DNA of 64,000 nucleotides from Bacillota bacterium (lineage in GTDB: Bacteria; Bacillota; UBA4882; UBA8346). A program made the position numbers and the translations under genes. The notes under the pieces were generated by a model. That model was not told the DNA's origin, searched no databases, and was given only the letters and a program-made list of their open reading frames with translations. Numbering within the stretch: position 1 is the first letter of the stretch; every line of letters starts with the position of its first letter. This document shows positions 18,437 through 27,363 of the stretch, one piece after another. Location of the stretch: assembly GCA_023429995.1 (NCBI GenBank), contig JAEZCE010000061.1, positions 22,246 through 86,245 of the forward strand. Direction: 5' to 3'.

Positions 18437-19324
18437 ATGCCGCTTAACAGAATTTTCAAAAGTAATTTGCGTATTTTCATCCTGATTACGATAGTAACCT
18501 TCTGCTTAATGCAAGTTGGTGCAAACGCGCAGAGCGTTTCTGACGGAATCACCAATGGGGATGAGCTTGTTGTTTCTTTTATTGATGTTGGTCAAGCCGA
18601 TTGCATTCTTATTCATACCCCTGGGAATCAAAACATATTAATCGACGCCGGAAATCGCGAAGATTTTCCGGTTATCCGGGATTATTTAAATCGTCATAAA
18701 GTATCCCGGTTAGATATGGTCGTGGCCACACATCCTCATGAAGACCATATCGGCAGTATGGCGCAAATTATCAAAAATTACGATATCGGTAAAGTGTTTA
18801 TGCCGAAAGCATCAGCAAATACCAGAGTCTTCGAAGGGTTATTGATGGCAATCAAGGCCAAAGGGTTAAAAATTAATAGCGCAAAAGCCGGGTTCCATAT
18901 GAATTTTGCGCCTGAACTCTTTCTGGACTTTTTGGCCCCGAACAATGAATCCTATGAAGATCTTAATAACTATAGCGTTGTAATCAAGTTGTCATACCGG
19001 AAAGTAGCTTTTCTGCTGACTGGGGACGCGGAGAGAATTTCGGAGAAAGAAATGGTGAATCGGCAGTACAATTTAAAGGCTAACGTTTTAAAAGTAGGAC
19101 ATCACGGTAGCAACAGTTCCAGTAGTGATGATTTTTTGCAAAAAGTTGCTCCGGATATTGCCGTAATATCGGTCGGCGTCCATAATGACTATCATCATCC
19201 CAGTTCGCCAACATTAAAACGTTTAGCAAGACTTGGAGCTAAGATTTATCGCACGGACCAAAATGGCACGATTCAAATTACAACCGATGGTAATCGAATG
19301 TCTGTCCATTGTTTCAGAGAATAA
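18437..19324 (+). CDS. Secreted ComEC/Rec2-like metallo-beta-lactamase-fold hydrolase
   Basis: A 295-residue protein with an N-terminal signal or anchor (about 11-31) followed by a stand-alone MBL domain of the ComEC C-terminal type. Metal ligands are visible in THPHEDH (His99, His101, Asp103, His104), later in LLTGDAE and in VGHHGS. Family members are zinc or manganese hydrolases, and the ComEC version is a proposed nuclease that degrades the non-transforming DNA strand. Here no competence channel is attached, so an extracellular nuclease or phosphodiesterase is only inferred. It is followed by a DUF3006 gene, a frequent neighbour of this hydrolase type. Confidence 0.88.
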   Translation: MPLNRIFKSNLRIFILITIVTFCLMQVGANAQSVSDGITNGDELVVSFIDVGQADCILIHTPGNQNILIDAGNREDFPVIRDYLNRHKVSRLDMVVATHPHEDHIGSMAQIIKNYDIGKVFMPKASANTRVFEGLLMAIKAKGLKINSAKAGFHMNFAPELFLDFLAPNNESYEDLNNYSVVIKLSYRKVAFLLTGDAERISEKEMVNRQYNLKANVLKVGHHGSNSSSSDDFLQKVAPDIAVISVGVHNDYHHPSSPTLKRLARLGAKIYRTDQNGTIQITTDGNRMSVHCFRE

Positions 19325-19359
19325 TCAGTTCATAGTCATCGTTCAATGAATTACAAATA

Positions 19360-19388
19360 TTTACAGATTGAATAATAATTGCTATAAT
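19360..19388 (+). promoter_or_regulatory. Promoter of the DUF3006 gene
   Basis: TTTACA (19360-19365), 17-base spacer, TATAAT (19383-19388), about 55 bp before the start codon. Confidence 0.55.
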
Positions 19389-19444
19389 TGATAATTATAT
19401 CTTAAATTTTTAAGCGTTGGCATCCTAAAAAGGAGGAGTCAAAC

Positions 19445-19735
19445 TTGAAAAAAGTTTTGTACCTGAGCCTCCTACTTTTATTTTTTCTTTCGGGTGTTGT
19501 TTTGACTTATAAAAAAGCGGCAGAGGCGGGTTGCGGAATGAAAGTTATCATTGACCGGTTTGAAGGGGATTTTGCTGTGGTAGAACTGCCAAATAACACG
19601 ACAGTTAATATGGACATCAAGCTTTTAGAACCTGACGTAAAAGAGGGGGATATTATAGAGATCAGGACTTTACAGCATGAAACCGAAAATCGTAAAAATA
19701 AAGCGCAGGATTTAATGAAAGAATTATTTGAATAA
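19445..19735 (+). CDS. DUF3006 domain protein with N-terminal membrane segment
   Basis: A 96-residue protein starting at a TTG after an ideal AAAGGAGGAG. It has an N-terminal hydrophobic helix (about 4-22) and then the DUF3006 pattern: IIDRFEGDFAVVEL, LEPDVKEGDIIEI, and a charged C-terminal helix. DUF3006 is a small beta-barrel-like family of unknown activity frequently encoded beside secreted ComEC-like hydrolases, as here. The hydrophobic segment would hold it at the outer face of the membrane. A functional link with the hydrolase is suggested only by context. Confidence 0.8.
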   Translation: MKKVLYLSLLLLFFLSGVVLTYKKAAEAGCGMKVIIDRFEGDFAVVELPNNTTVNMDIKLLEPDVKEGDIIEIRTLQHETENRKNKAQDLMKELFE

Positions 19736-19799
19736 TCGCGCCTGCGAAAGAAAAGTTGGATATACCCTTCGGGTAACAGCACAGCGCGGACAACACGGA

Positions 19800-20642
19800 T
19801 TATTCTTTTGTAATGATGCATGGTCCTAAAATGTCCGGTCCGGTATGGCAAGCAATAACCGGTGATATTTGAATGAGTTGAACTTTCACCTGAAAAGCTT
19901 CTTCGAGAAGTTCAGCGTATTGCTTTGCCTCTTCGAGATTGTCGCCATAGTGCAATCCGATTTTTTCAACACCAGCACCCCTTTGGGATTGTTTACGAAT
20001 AATTTCCAATGCCCTTTGTTTAGCGGCTTTTAAAGTTCTTACCTTTTCAAAAGCAGTCATTAAGCCCTTATCATCGAACCAAATAATGGGCTTAATTTGA
20101 ATGAGAGAACCAATCAGGGCTTCGGCGCCGTTGAGCCTTCCCCCTTCGTACAAATAACGCAGGGATTCAACTACAAAGTAAACCTTCGTTAAGGAACGTT
20201 GCTTTTCAAGCTTATCTAAGATTGCGCTTCTTGAAAGTCCCTGTTTTGCTAGTTTTACAGCCTGAATCGCCAAGGATGCCTGACCAAATCCGCTTTGAAA
20301 AGAATCAAAAACAGATATTTTTTCTGTTTCGAGGATATCTTTTGCTACATTCGCACAATTGAAGGTCCCGGAAATTTTATGGGATAAGGTTACACAAATC
20401 ACCTCATCACCAGCCTCGACAGCAGGACGAAAGACTTCTAAAAATGAGTTCGGGTCTGGCTGGGATGTGGTAAACTTCCCGCCCTTTCTTTGGGCTTTAT
20501 AAAAATCTTCATAAGAAAGTTCCAAACATTCTTTTTTGGCGTTTTCCCCTTCTCTGACATAAAGTGGGACTGGGGTTATCTCAAACTCTTGATACTCGTC
20601 AAAAGTTAATGAACAAGTGGTATCGCTGATAATTCTGATCAT
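19800..20642 (-). CDS. DegV family fatty-acid-binding protein
   Basis: A full-length DegV/FakB-type protein (280 residues). The opening MIRIISDTTCSL, the loop TSQPDPNSF and the ICVTLSHKISGTFNCA stretch are the conserved lipid-head contact regions. Members bind a fatty acid and, where a FakA kinase exists, present it for phosphorylation. No fakA (DAK domain) gene is nearby. I set the start at the ATG at 20642, five bases after GGAGG; a longer frame to 20702 has no support and would add a non-homologous segment. Confidence 0.92.
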   Translation of the reverse strand: MIRIISDTTCSLTFDEYQEFEITPVPLYVREGENAKKECLELSYEDFYKAQRKGGKFTTSQPDPNSFLEVFRPAVEAGDEVICVTLSHKISGTFNCANVAKDILETEKISVFDSFQSGFGQASLAIQAVKLAKQGLSRSAILDKLEKQRSLTKVYFVVESLRYLYEGGRLNGAEALIGSLIQIKPIIWFDDKGLMTAFEKVRTLKAAKQRALEIIRKQSQRGAGVEKIGLHYGDNLEEAKQYAELLEEAFQVKVQLIQISPVIACHTGPDILGPCIITKE

Positions 20643-20940
20643 AGGGTCCTCCAAAATTTGTGATAAGTGATCCCCCCCGGGCTCACCTTGGAAAAGATTC
20701 ATTCAGCATATACATGGGGTAAATACCCCAGGAAGTGGCTTTTCTATCTGGGATGGGGCAATGAATGGTAAGACTTGAATGTATCCTTTTATTTCTTTCA
20801 AAGTTGAGAAAATCCTGCTTTTAAGGATGTACTTGCTAGAGTGAATTTGAATGGATGATTGAATAATTTGATAGACTTACGTGTGTGAAAGTAGATCTGG
20901 ATAAAGGTTCAAATTGGATATTTCTTTCGGGGAATATTTA

Positions 20941-21714
20941 ATGTATGATATTGATAAGAAGTTAAAAGAAGGAAGATTCTTACTTACAGGAGGGTCCTAC
21001 TTGCAGGCATTTAGCAAATTTAAGCGTTTTTTGTATCAAGGCTCCATTCCGGTTACTAAGGGGATTATGGTTTTATGCGGGCTGTTTTTCCTGTTATATT
21101 ATATTTTCCAGGCGCTGAATTATGAATTTTTCGCTGACTTTTTGGTATTGAACCCGGCCGGCGTTTTTCATTCGCCTTGGACTTTGATTACGTATCCTCT
21201 GTTAAATCCAGACCCGTTTTCTTTGATATTCGGTTTATTGTGGCTATGGTTTATTGGTGGAACATTGGAACGTACTTGGGGCAGCACATTGTACTTTATA
21301 CTGACCGCTCTGGCCACGATTTTAACTGGAATGGCAATGTCTGTTGTGGCCTGTTTTTTCTTGGGAGGAGATTTTCGAATTTTTGATCTTTGGTTGCCTT
21401 TGGTGGCCATAACTTGGGCATGGTCGGGAGTGTATCCGGAACGGGAAATGCTTTTTTTTGGAATCGTTCCGATTAAAGCCCAGTGGCTCGCTTGGATCAA
21501 TGCGGCTTTCATTTTTTTTCAATATATGAGGATACACTGGCTGATGGGTTTTGCTGCGATTAGCGGTATTTTGGTAGTGTATTTGTTTCGGGGAAAAACC
21601 CTCGGATATGGTTTGCGTTTTTGGGCCTGGAACCATGGCTTTCCCTTGAGGGGATGGTACCAGAAGAAAAGGCATGAAGCGAAGAAAAAGAGATTTAGAA
21701 TTATTAAACACTGA
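20941..21714 (+). CDS. Rhomboid-like membrane protein, probably inactive
   Basis: A polytopic membrane protein of about 257 residues with six or so hydrophobic segments. The opening part (VTKGIMVLCGLFFLLYY, then PWTLITYPLLNPDPFSLIFGLLWLWFIGGTLERTWGS) matches the rhomboid L1-TM2 layout, including the WxxxT-P and LE-R-WG pattern. The catalytic Gly-x-Ser of rhomboid proteases is not seen where expected (VAITWAWSG instead), and no matching His is clear. It is therefore probably a pseudoprotease. The C-terminal tail is strongly basic. The start is uncertain: ATG 20941 with GGGGA, or TTG 20914 with AAAGG. Confidence 0.72.
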   Translation: MYDIDKKLKEGRFLLTGGSYLQAFSKFKRFLYQGSIPVTKGIMVLCGLFFLLYYIFQALNYEFFADFLVLNPAGVFHSPWTLITYPLLNPDPFSLIFGLLWLWFIGGTLERTWGSTLYFILTALATILTGMAMSVVACFFLGGDFRIFDLWLPLVAITWAWSGVYPEREMLFFGIVPIKAQWLAWINAAFIFFQYMRIHWLMGFAAISGILVVYLFRGKTLGYGLRFWAWNHGFPLRGWYQKKRHEAKKKRFRIIKH

Positions 21715-21721
21715 GTTAAGT

Positions 21722-21838
21722 AAAAAAGGGCTGTCTTAAAAATTTTCCAAATGGGATAAGATATTCAAGAGAGAACGCAGGACTTTGAGCCGTGAAGTGA
21801 ATATCTTTATCAGCGGGGACTTTTTAAGACAGCCTTTT
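21722..21838. repeat. Long palindromic terminator-like element
   Basis: Outer arms GGCTGTCTTAAAAA (21729-21742) and its exact complement (21821-21834), with an A-run before and T-run after. An inner stem pairs GATAAGATATTCA (21755-21767) with TGAATATCTTTATC (21798-21811), one bulge. It lies between two convergent genes and can end both. Similar long hairpins occur at 44348, 51667 and 34432. Confidence 0.75.
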
Positions 21839-21840
21839 CA

Positions 21841-22221
21841 TCATAGAATCTTTTGAAAGAAAACAAGATATCCGACCATACACAAGGCCGATAAAATCAA
21901 AAAATATATCAGAGAGGGATCATATTTGTCGGTGCGTCTACGGTGGCGAATGGAATTAAAATACAGACCTATACCGCTCACAACAAAAATTGCGGTTAAG
22001 ATATAAAAATCGATATGGTATAACAATTTGCTCCATGTCGGTTTTAGATCAAGGTTAAAAATGGTACTGATAACATTGCGGATTACCGGTAAAGCAAGAG
22101 CGGTAATAATAACAGCCAGAAAAGTTAATATCCAACAAAGTCCCGCAAATTTACCGATAAATTTGGTTATAACGTCAGGTTCCGAACGCAGATCCAATTT
22201 AATATCTTTTTTTTGAGCCAT
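21841..22221 (-). CDS. Small membrane protein of unknown function
   Basis: A 126-residue protein with three hydrophobic helices (about 28-48, 68-85, 103-122) and a basic loop (RHRRRTDKYDP) between the second and third. The ATG at 22221 follows GGAGGAAAAGT. No family is recognised. The N-terminal 20 residues are charged and likely cytoplasmic. Confidence 0.7.
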   Translation of the reverse strand: MAQKKDIKLDLRSEPDVITKFIGKFAGLCWILTFLAVIITALALPVIRNVISTIFNLDLKPTWSKLLYHIDFYILTAIFVVSGIGLYFNSIRHRRRTDKYDPSLIYFLILSALCMVGYLVFFQKIL

Positions 22222-22522
22222 ACTTTTCCTCCAGATAACGAAATTAAAAATGACTTTATTTTATTCGACATTTCTTTGGAGAACCCTTTTTTGCAGTAGT
22301 CTCAATTGTTTTGTTTTTTGGCTATCCGGTTTGAAATTTAATTTTTGGCGTTTTGCCTTTGAAGCAAGGGAGCCGGTCCGGCAATAAGTTGACGTTGGGA
22401 AATGATAATGGTAGAATCAGGGCGGTATATTGATGTTGCCGATTTTCTTAGAAACGAAAGCCAAAACTAGTCTATACTAAGGTACCCTATAGAATCAAAG
22501 GATAATTATTGGAGGATCACGG
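22222..22522. other. Divergent intergenic region
   Basis: About 300 bp between the small membrane protein gene and the methyltransferase gene. It holds the methyltransferase promoter (22389-22417); nothing else stands out. Confidence 0.5.
22389..22417 (+). promoter_or_regulatory. Promoter of the methyltransferase-pseudouridine synthase pair
   Basis: TTGACG (22389-22394), 17-base spacer, TAGAAT (22412-22417). Confidence 0.55.
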
Positions 22523-23392
22523 ATGTTTATCGCAGACGGATGGACAGATTACGAACTGATTGATACTGGAAATGGAGAACGATTGGAACGCTGGGGCAAA
22601 TATATTCTCAGACGTCCTGATCCCCAGGTTATTTGGCCGGTGACAGAGAGCTCTGAGATTTGGGAAGATTGCCACGCCTACTATCACCGAAGCGCCAGCG
22701 GAGGGGGTAGTTGGGAGGTGCGGAAGCAATTGCCGGAGCGATGGGTTATCCACTACCGTGATTTGGCCTTTTATATCAAACCGATGGGTTTTAAACATAC
22801 CGGGCTTTTCCCGGAACAGGCCGCCAATTGGGAATGGTTTACACGGCTAATTAAGGGCAGGCAAAAGGAAATCAGGGTTTTAAATTTATTCGCTTATTCG
22901 GGCGGAGCAACTGTGGCTGCAGCCGGAGCCGGGGCCGCTGTATGCCATATAGACGCTGCAAAAGGTATGGTTGCATTAGCGAAAGAAAACCTGACCTTAT
23001 CGAAACTTGGTGACCGCCCGGTTCGTTTTATTGTGGATGATGTTTTAAAATTCGTTCAGCGCGAAAAAAGACGGGGCCGACAGTATGAAGGAATTATTAT
23101 GGACCCCCCATCTTTTGGGAGGGGACCGGGCGGTGAAATCTGGAAAATCGAAGATGAAATCTATAACCTAGTAAAAGAGTGTAGCGATGTATTGGCGCCT
23201 GAGCCGCTTTTTTTTGTTATTAATTCTTATACGACAGGTTTGGCGCCCACTGTTTTGAAGAATATTCTTGCCTTGACGCTTGTTCATAGTTTCGGGGGAG
23301 GAGTGAACGCCGAAGAAGTGGGTTTGCCTGTAACCGCTTCGGGCATCGCGCTTCCTTGTGGAGCTGCCGGCCGCTGGGAGGCCAAGTTATGA
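22523..23392 (+). CDS. Class I SAM-dependent methyltransferase (RlmI/RlmK-like)
   Basis: A 289-residue methyltransferase. The SAM-binding motif I LFAYSGGATVAAA, the acidic post-I position (HIDAAKGMV), and the catalytic-type motif IIMDPPSFGRGPGG resemble the RlmI/RlmK group of 23S rRNA cytosine/guanine methyltransferases. The N-terminal PUA domain of RlmI is absent, replaced by about 100 residues rich in tryptophan (RLERWGKYILRRPDPQVIWP). The exact target is unknown. The ATG follows GGAGG. Its TGA overlaps the ATG of the pseudouridine synthase gene, so two RNA-modification enzymes are translationally coupled. Confidence 0.85.
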   Translation: MFIADGWTDYELIDTGNGERLERWGKYILRRPDPQVIWPVTESSEIWEDCHAYYHRSASGGGSWEVRKQLPERWVIHYRDLAFYIKPMGFKHTGLFPEQAANWEWFTRLIKGRQKEIRVLNLFAYSGGATVAAAGAGAAVCHIDAAKGMVALAKENLTLSKLGDRPVRFIVDDVLKFVQREKRRGRQYEGIIMDPPSFGRGPGGEIWKIEDEIYNLVKECSDVLAPEPLFFVINSYTTGLAPTVLKNILALTLVHSFGGGVNAEEVGLPVTASGIALPCGAAGRWEAKL

Positions 23393-24123
23393 ACCGGGTG
23401 GAACCCAAAATTCTTTTTGAGGATAACCATTTATTGGTAGCGGAGAAGCCGGTAAATATTCCTTCACAGGCCGATGAATCAGGCGATCCCGACCTTTTGT
23501 CCGTTTTAAAAGAGGATATTAAAGAGCGGTATCAAAAGCCGGGTCAGGTTTATCTTGGCCTGGTGCATCGCTTGGACCGTCCGGTGGGGGGGGTCATGGT
23601 ATTTGCGAAAACCTCAAAGGCGGCATCCCGTTTGTCCGCTCAAATCAGAAACGGAGAATTTAAAAAAACCTACCTCGCGGTGTTGTATGGAACTCCTCCA
23701 GTTAGTCAAGGGACTTTAAGACACTTTCTCTTGAAAGATAGCCGGATGAATAAGGTTGCAGTGGTTGATTCCCCCGGAGCCGGCTCTAAGGAGGCGGTTT
23801 TAGATTATGAAATTTTAAGTGTCCATGATCAAATGACGTTGGCGCGGATCAATTTGCAAACGGGTCGCTCTCATCAAATCCGGGTTCAATTTGCTGCCAT
23901 CGGGCATCCTCTTTATGGGGATCAAAAATATGGACCGGCGTACAGTAAACCGGGACAGCAAATCGCTTTATGGTCGACCCAAATTTGTTGCAAGCACCCT
24001 ACAAAAAATGAGGCGGTTGTCTTTCTGTCAATACCACCCGATAAACATCCTTGGTCGTTATTTGATCTCAATGCAATCGCCCAAGGATTCGGCATTCTTG
24101 CTCAGGATTACAAAGGTCGATGA
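23389..24123 (+). CDS. RluA family pseudouridine synthase
   Basis: A 244-residue pseudouridine synthase. The catalytic motif VHRLDRPVGGVMVFAKT contains the conserved Asp, followed by LARINLQTGRSHQIRVQFAAIGHPLYGD, the second family signature. No S4 domain is present, so it resembles short RluA/RluD-like enzymes acting on rRNA or tRNA. The ATG at 23389 overlaps the upstream stop (ATGA) with GGGAGG before it. Confidence 0.92.
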   Translation: MNRVEPKILFEDNHLLVAEKPVNIPSQADESGDPDLLSVLKEDIKERYQKPGQVYLGLVHRLDRPVGGVMVFAKTSKAASRLSAQIRNGEFKKTYLAVLYGTPPVSQGTLRHFLLKDSRMNKVAVVDSPGAGSKEAVLDYEILSVHDQMTLARINLQTGRSHQIRVQFAAIGHPLYGDQKYGPAYSKPGQQIALWSTQICCKHPTKNEAVVFLSIPPDKHPWSLFDLNAIAQGFGILAQDYKGR

Positions 24124-24174
24124 TGGGCAATAAGGTTTTTACTGGCATTGAGATATTTAGTAAAAATTAACGCC

Positions 24175-24203
24175 TTGACGATCTAACGGTAGGGTGATAT
24201 AAT
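24175..24203 (+). promoter_or_regulatory. Strong tRNA promoter
   Basis: TTGACG (24175-24180), 17-base spacer, TATAAT (24198-24203), with a TGA just before the -10 forming an extended -10. It lies 45 bp upstream of tRNA-Val. Confidence 0.8.
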
Positions 24204-24247
24204 CTTAATGCGTTTGAATAATACTTCGAGTGACGAAGTCCAAGTAT

Positions 24248-24324
24248 GGTCACGTAGCTCAGTTGGTTAGAGCGCTGCGTTCACATCGCAGAGGTCACTG
24301 GTTCGAGCCCAGTCGCGACCACCA
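24248..24324 (+). tRNA. tRNA-Val (CAC)
   Basis: A complete cloverleaf with encoded CCA. The anticodon stem CTGCG/CGCAG encloses TTCACAT, giving anticodon CAC for valine GUG codons. The T arm is ACTGG-TTCGAGC-CCAGT. The acceptor GGTCACG pairs with CGCGACC except for an A5-C68 mismatch. Confidence 0.95.
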
Positions 24325-24380
24325 GAACAGTTTTACAAAGAATGCTCGGGTCGTCATGAACATTCCAGTAACCAAAAAAC

Positions 24381-24458
24381 GGAGCCGTGGTGTAGTCGGT
24401 TTAACATGCCAGCCTGTCACGCTGGAGACCGTGGGTTCGAGTCCCATCGGCTCCGCCA
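24381..24458 (+). tRNA. tRNA-Asp (GTC)
   Basis: Acceptor GGAGCCG/CGGCTCC is fully paired, anticodon stem CCAGC/GCTGG encloses CTGTCAC (anticodon GTC), T arm GTGGG-TTCGAGT-CCCAT, encoded CCA. It is 56 bp after tRNA-Val and is likely co-transcribed from the same promoter. Confidence 0.96.
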
Positions 24459-24470
24459 TTATTCAAATCT

Positions 24471-24527
24471 AAAGGCCCTCCAACAGGGGGTCTTTTTTCA
24501 TAGGCGGCAACTCTGCGAGTTGATGTT
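24471..24527 (+). terminator. Two successive terminators after the tRNA genes
   Basis: The first hairpin pairs GGCCCT with GGGGTC using wobble pairs, then TTTTTT (to about 24498). The second pairs CAACTC with GAGTTG around TGC and runs into ATGTTTTTT. Together they should end the tRNA transcript. Confidence 0.65.
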
Positions 24528-24688
24528 TTTTGAGAGCGCTTTGGCGGGGAAGCGAACGTACTGTATGTTTGTGAGGGCCGTATCCTTAACCCTGATAAAT
24601 TCCCGGAGCACATAGTCTAAAAGAAGACAATAACAATATACTGTTTTTAAAATTGGTTACAATAAAAGAATCGATAGGAGTGATTGGG

Positions 24689-25801
24689 ATGAAAGATCCT
24701 CGTATGGCCAAGATGGCGGAAGGACTCATCAATTATTCGGTCAGATTGCAGAAAGGCGAAAAAATCTTGATCGAGGTCATCGATTCAGGTATCCCGCTGG
24801 CATTGGCCGTAGTCAAAGAAGCGTATCGGGTTGGGGGTGTTCCCTTTACCATGATCCGCAATAAGCAAATTGACCGGCAATTTATGCTAGGAGCCAGTGA
24901 AGACCAACTTCAACAATTGGCCGGTTTCGAGCTGGTTCAAATGAAAGAAATGCAGGCCTATATCGGTATCCGGGCGGCGGATAACGCCAATGAGACTGCC
25001 GACGTCCCCGGCGAGCAACAACAAGCTTATATGAAATATTACTCCAGGCCGGTGACTGACCAACGGGTTAACCATACCAAGTGGTGCATCATGCGTTATC
25101 CGACACCATCGATGGCTCAGGCTGCCAGCATGAGTACTGAGGCTTTTGAGGATTTCTATTTTAATGTTTGCACTTTGGATTACAGTAAAATGCTTAAAGC
25201 GATGGAACCGTTGAAAAAATTGATGGAACGCACCAATCAAGTTCGGTTGACCGGGCGTGAGACTGACCTTACTTTTTCCATCCAGGGATTACCGGCTATT
25301 CCATGTGCGGGAGCCATGAATATTCCGGATGGGGAGATTTTTACCGCGCCTGTCAAAAATTCCGTCAACGGTGTGATTACTTATAATACGCCCGCCGTAT
25401 ACCAGGGGGTTACTTATGAGAATATTCAACTTCGCTTTGAAAACGGTAAAATCATCGAAGTTCACGGTAGCGACCCGGCTCGTTTGAACCACATTTTTGA
25501 TACCGATGAAGGAGCCCGTTTTGTTGGGGAGTTTTCATTCGGGGTCAATCCTTATATTTTAAAACCAATGAAAGATACCCTTTTTGATGAAAAAATTTGC
25601 GGCAGTATTCATTTTACTCCGGGTCAGGCTTATCAAGAATGCGATAACGGCAACCGTTCAGCTATCCATTGGGATTTAGTCTTTATTCAACAGCCCGAGT
25701 ACGGGGGCGGGGAAATATATCTGGATGAGAAACTAATTCGTAAAGATGGACGTTTTGTCTTACCTGAGTTGGAAGCTTTAAATCCGGAAAATTTAGTATG
25801 A
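24689..25801 (+). CDS. M29 family aminopeptidase
   Basis: A 370-residue thermophilic-type metallo-aminopeptidase (family M29, AmpS/aminopeptidase T). The two-metal-site residues are found in the C-terminal half: NIPDGEIFTAPV (Glu ligand), FVGEFSFGVNP (second Glu), GSIHFTPGQAY and AIHWDLVF (His, Tyr, His and Asp). The N-terminal domain (about 1-110) is the dimerisation part. The cytosolic enzyme releases N-terminal residues from peptides. The ATG at 24689 follows AGGAGTG; a TTG at 24653 lacks support. It is monocistronic with a long-stem terminator behind it. Confidence 0.93.
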   Translation: MKDPRMAKMAEGLINYSVRLQKGEKILIEVIDSGIPLALAVVKEAYRVGGVPFTMIRNKQIDRQFMLGASEDQLQQLAGFELVQMKEMQAYIGIRAADNANETADVPGEQQQAYMKYYSRPVTDQRVNHTKWCIMRYPTPSMAQAASMSTEAFEDFYFNVCTLDYSKMLKAMEPLKKLMERTNQVRLTGRETDLTFSIQGLPAIPCAGAMNIPDGEIFTAPVKNSVNGVITYNTPAVYQGVTYENIQLRFENGKIIEVHGSDPARLNHIFDTDEGARFVGEFSFGVNPYILKPMKDTLFDEKICGSIHFTPGQAYQECDNGNRSAIHWDLVFIQQPEYGGGEIYLDEKLIRKDGRFVLPELEALNPENLV

Positions 25802-25894
25802 CTTATTGTGAGTTTCGATTTGGCAGTCTCCCGCTTTTTTGAAACCGACTGGATTAAGGGCCTTGTTCTCAATGAAATAGGAAATATGAATGGA

Positions 25895-25934
25895 GTAATT
25901 ACTTTTGATGGAGCATCAAGGTAATTACTTTTTT
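25895..25934 (+). terminator. Terminator after the M29 peptidase gene
   Basis: GTAATTAC-TTTTGATG pairs with CATCAAG-GTAATTAC (one bulge) around a three-base loop, followed by TTTTTT. Confidence 0.8.
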
Positions 25935-26061
25935 ATTGGGCTACACTGAAGAGATAACCCTTACCTGAATTTTTTTCATATAAAGAATGGTTTTTAAATG
26001 CCGAAAACGATCATGCTTGGGAAATTAACTAACCTGAAATCAAATAGACTCTGGAGACATC

Positions 26062-27345
26062 ATGAAGAGACAAATCACGGTCAATCTCGGCAATTTATTA
26101 CTATCTCTATCCGAAATTACAGATTTAATGAACCCTCTTGTTTCTCAGCATCAGCAAAAAACAGCTTTCATTGCGATTGAGATTGCTAAAGCTTTCAATG
26201 TTCATCACGATATTCTGGAGAATATATTTATAGCCGCTTTGTTTCACGATATAGGCGCTATTACGGTTGAGGAAAAGCTGGCTGTTCATAAAGGCAAAGA
26301 CGTCAATCTTGATGTGCATTGTATTAAAGGCGAGATTTTGTTGAATAAAATCCCTTGGTTTCAGAAAATAGCGAAAGCCGTCCGCTACCACCACCGAAGC
26401 TGGAAAGATTGGGAGGATAGCCTGGATAATCCGCTGGTGCTAACTTCGCAAATTATTTTATTAGCCGATTCTGTGGAAAGAATGATTCAAGAGGACCAGT
26501 ATATTTTACACCAAAACGAAATCATCATGGAACAGATTCAACGAATGCAGGACAGGGTAATAGCCGGAGAGCTTGTCCGGAGCTTTTTGGAAGTTGCCGC
26601 CCGTGAGGAATTTTGGCTTGATTTGGTTTCGCCGCGTTTGTATCATGTTTTGCTCAGTCAAGGCCCCTATCGCAATGCTGAAATTGACATGAATGGTATA
26701 TCATTGATTGCTGATCTTTTCAGGGATATTATCGATTTCAAATCCGCCTTTACAGCGACCCATACCTCCGGAGTATCTGCTTGCGCAGAAATTATGGGTT
26801 CTCTTTTTGGTCTGACCGATGTGGAAATTCATTGGCTGAGGATAGCAGGGAATTTGCACGATATCGGGAAATTGGTGATTCCCAACAGCATCTTGGAAAA
26901 ACAGGGGAAGCTCACTCCGAGTGAAACTGCGGTTATGAGGTGTCACACTTATTACACCTTTTACGTGATTAATTCAATCGGCGGTTTAAGTAATATTGCT
27001 GAATGGGCCGCCTACCACCATGAAAAATTGGACGGCAGCGGCTATCCTTTTCATTGCCGGTCTTTTGAAATTGACATCGGAAGCCGAATATTGACCGTAG
27101 CAGATATTTTTACCGCTTTGGCGGAGGACCGTCCCTACCGCCCTGGAATGAATAAAAAACAAATTTTTTCGGTCCTGAAAGAAGAAGCGAACCAAAACAA
27201 ACTTGAACCGAAAATTGTTGAGTTATTATTTGACCATTACAATTCCATCAGTGACTATGTTAAAGAACGCCAGACATCGGCTAAAGATTTTTATAATCAG
27301 AGATTTCTGGCCGTTTTGGCCGAGAGTGAAAGAAAACAATATTGA
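26062..27345 (+). CDS. Double-HD protein with C-terminal HD-GYP domain (c-di-GMP phosphodiesterase type)
   Basis: A 427-residue protein with two HD domains. The first (about 30-120) keeps LFHDIGAITVEEK and VRYHHRSW, so it may still bind metal. The second (from about 225) is a true HD-GYP: NLHDIGKLVIPN near 264-275 and HHEKLDGSGYPF near 319-330 match the HD and HHExxDGxGYP signatures needed to hydrolyse cyclic di-GMP. No receiver, PAS or membrane segment is present, so the input signal is unknown. The start ATG follows GGAG. It stands alone and is followed by two hairpins with no gene. Confidence 0.9.
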   Translation: MKRQITVNLGNLLLSLSEITDLMNPLVSQHQQKTAFIAIEIAKAFNVHHDILENIFIAALFHDIGAITVEEKLAVHKGKDVNLDVHCIKGEILLNKIPWFQKIAKAVRYHHRSWKDWEDSLDNPLVLTSQIILLADSVERMIQEDQYILHQNEIIMEQIQRMQDRVIAGELVRSFLEVAAREEFWLDLVSPRLYHVLLSQGPYRNAEIDMNGISLIADLFRDIIDFKSAFTATHTSGVSACAEIMGSLFGLTDVEIHWLRIAGNLHDIGKLVIPNSILEKQGKLTPSETAVMRCHTYYTFYVINSIGGLSNIAEWAAYHHEKLDGSGYPFHCRSFEIDIGSRILTVADIFTALAEDRPYRPGMNKKQIFSVLKEEANQNKLEPKIVELLFDHYNSISDYVKERQTSAKDFYNQRFLAVLAESERKQY

Positions 27346-27363
27346 ATCAGCCGGCAGCCAACT

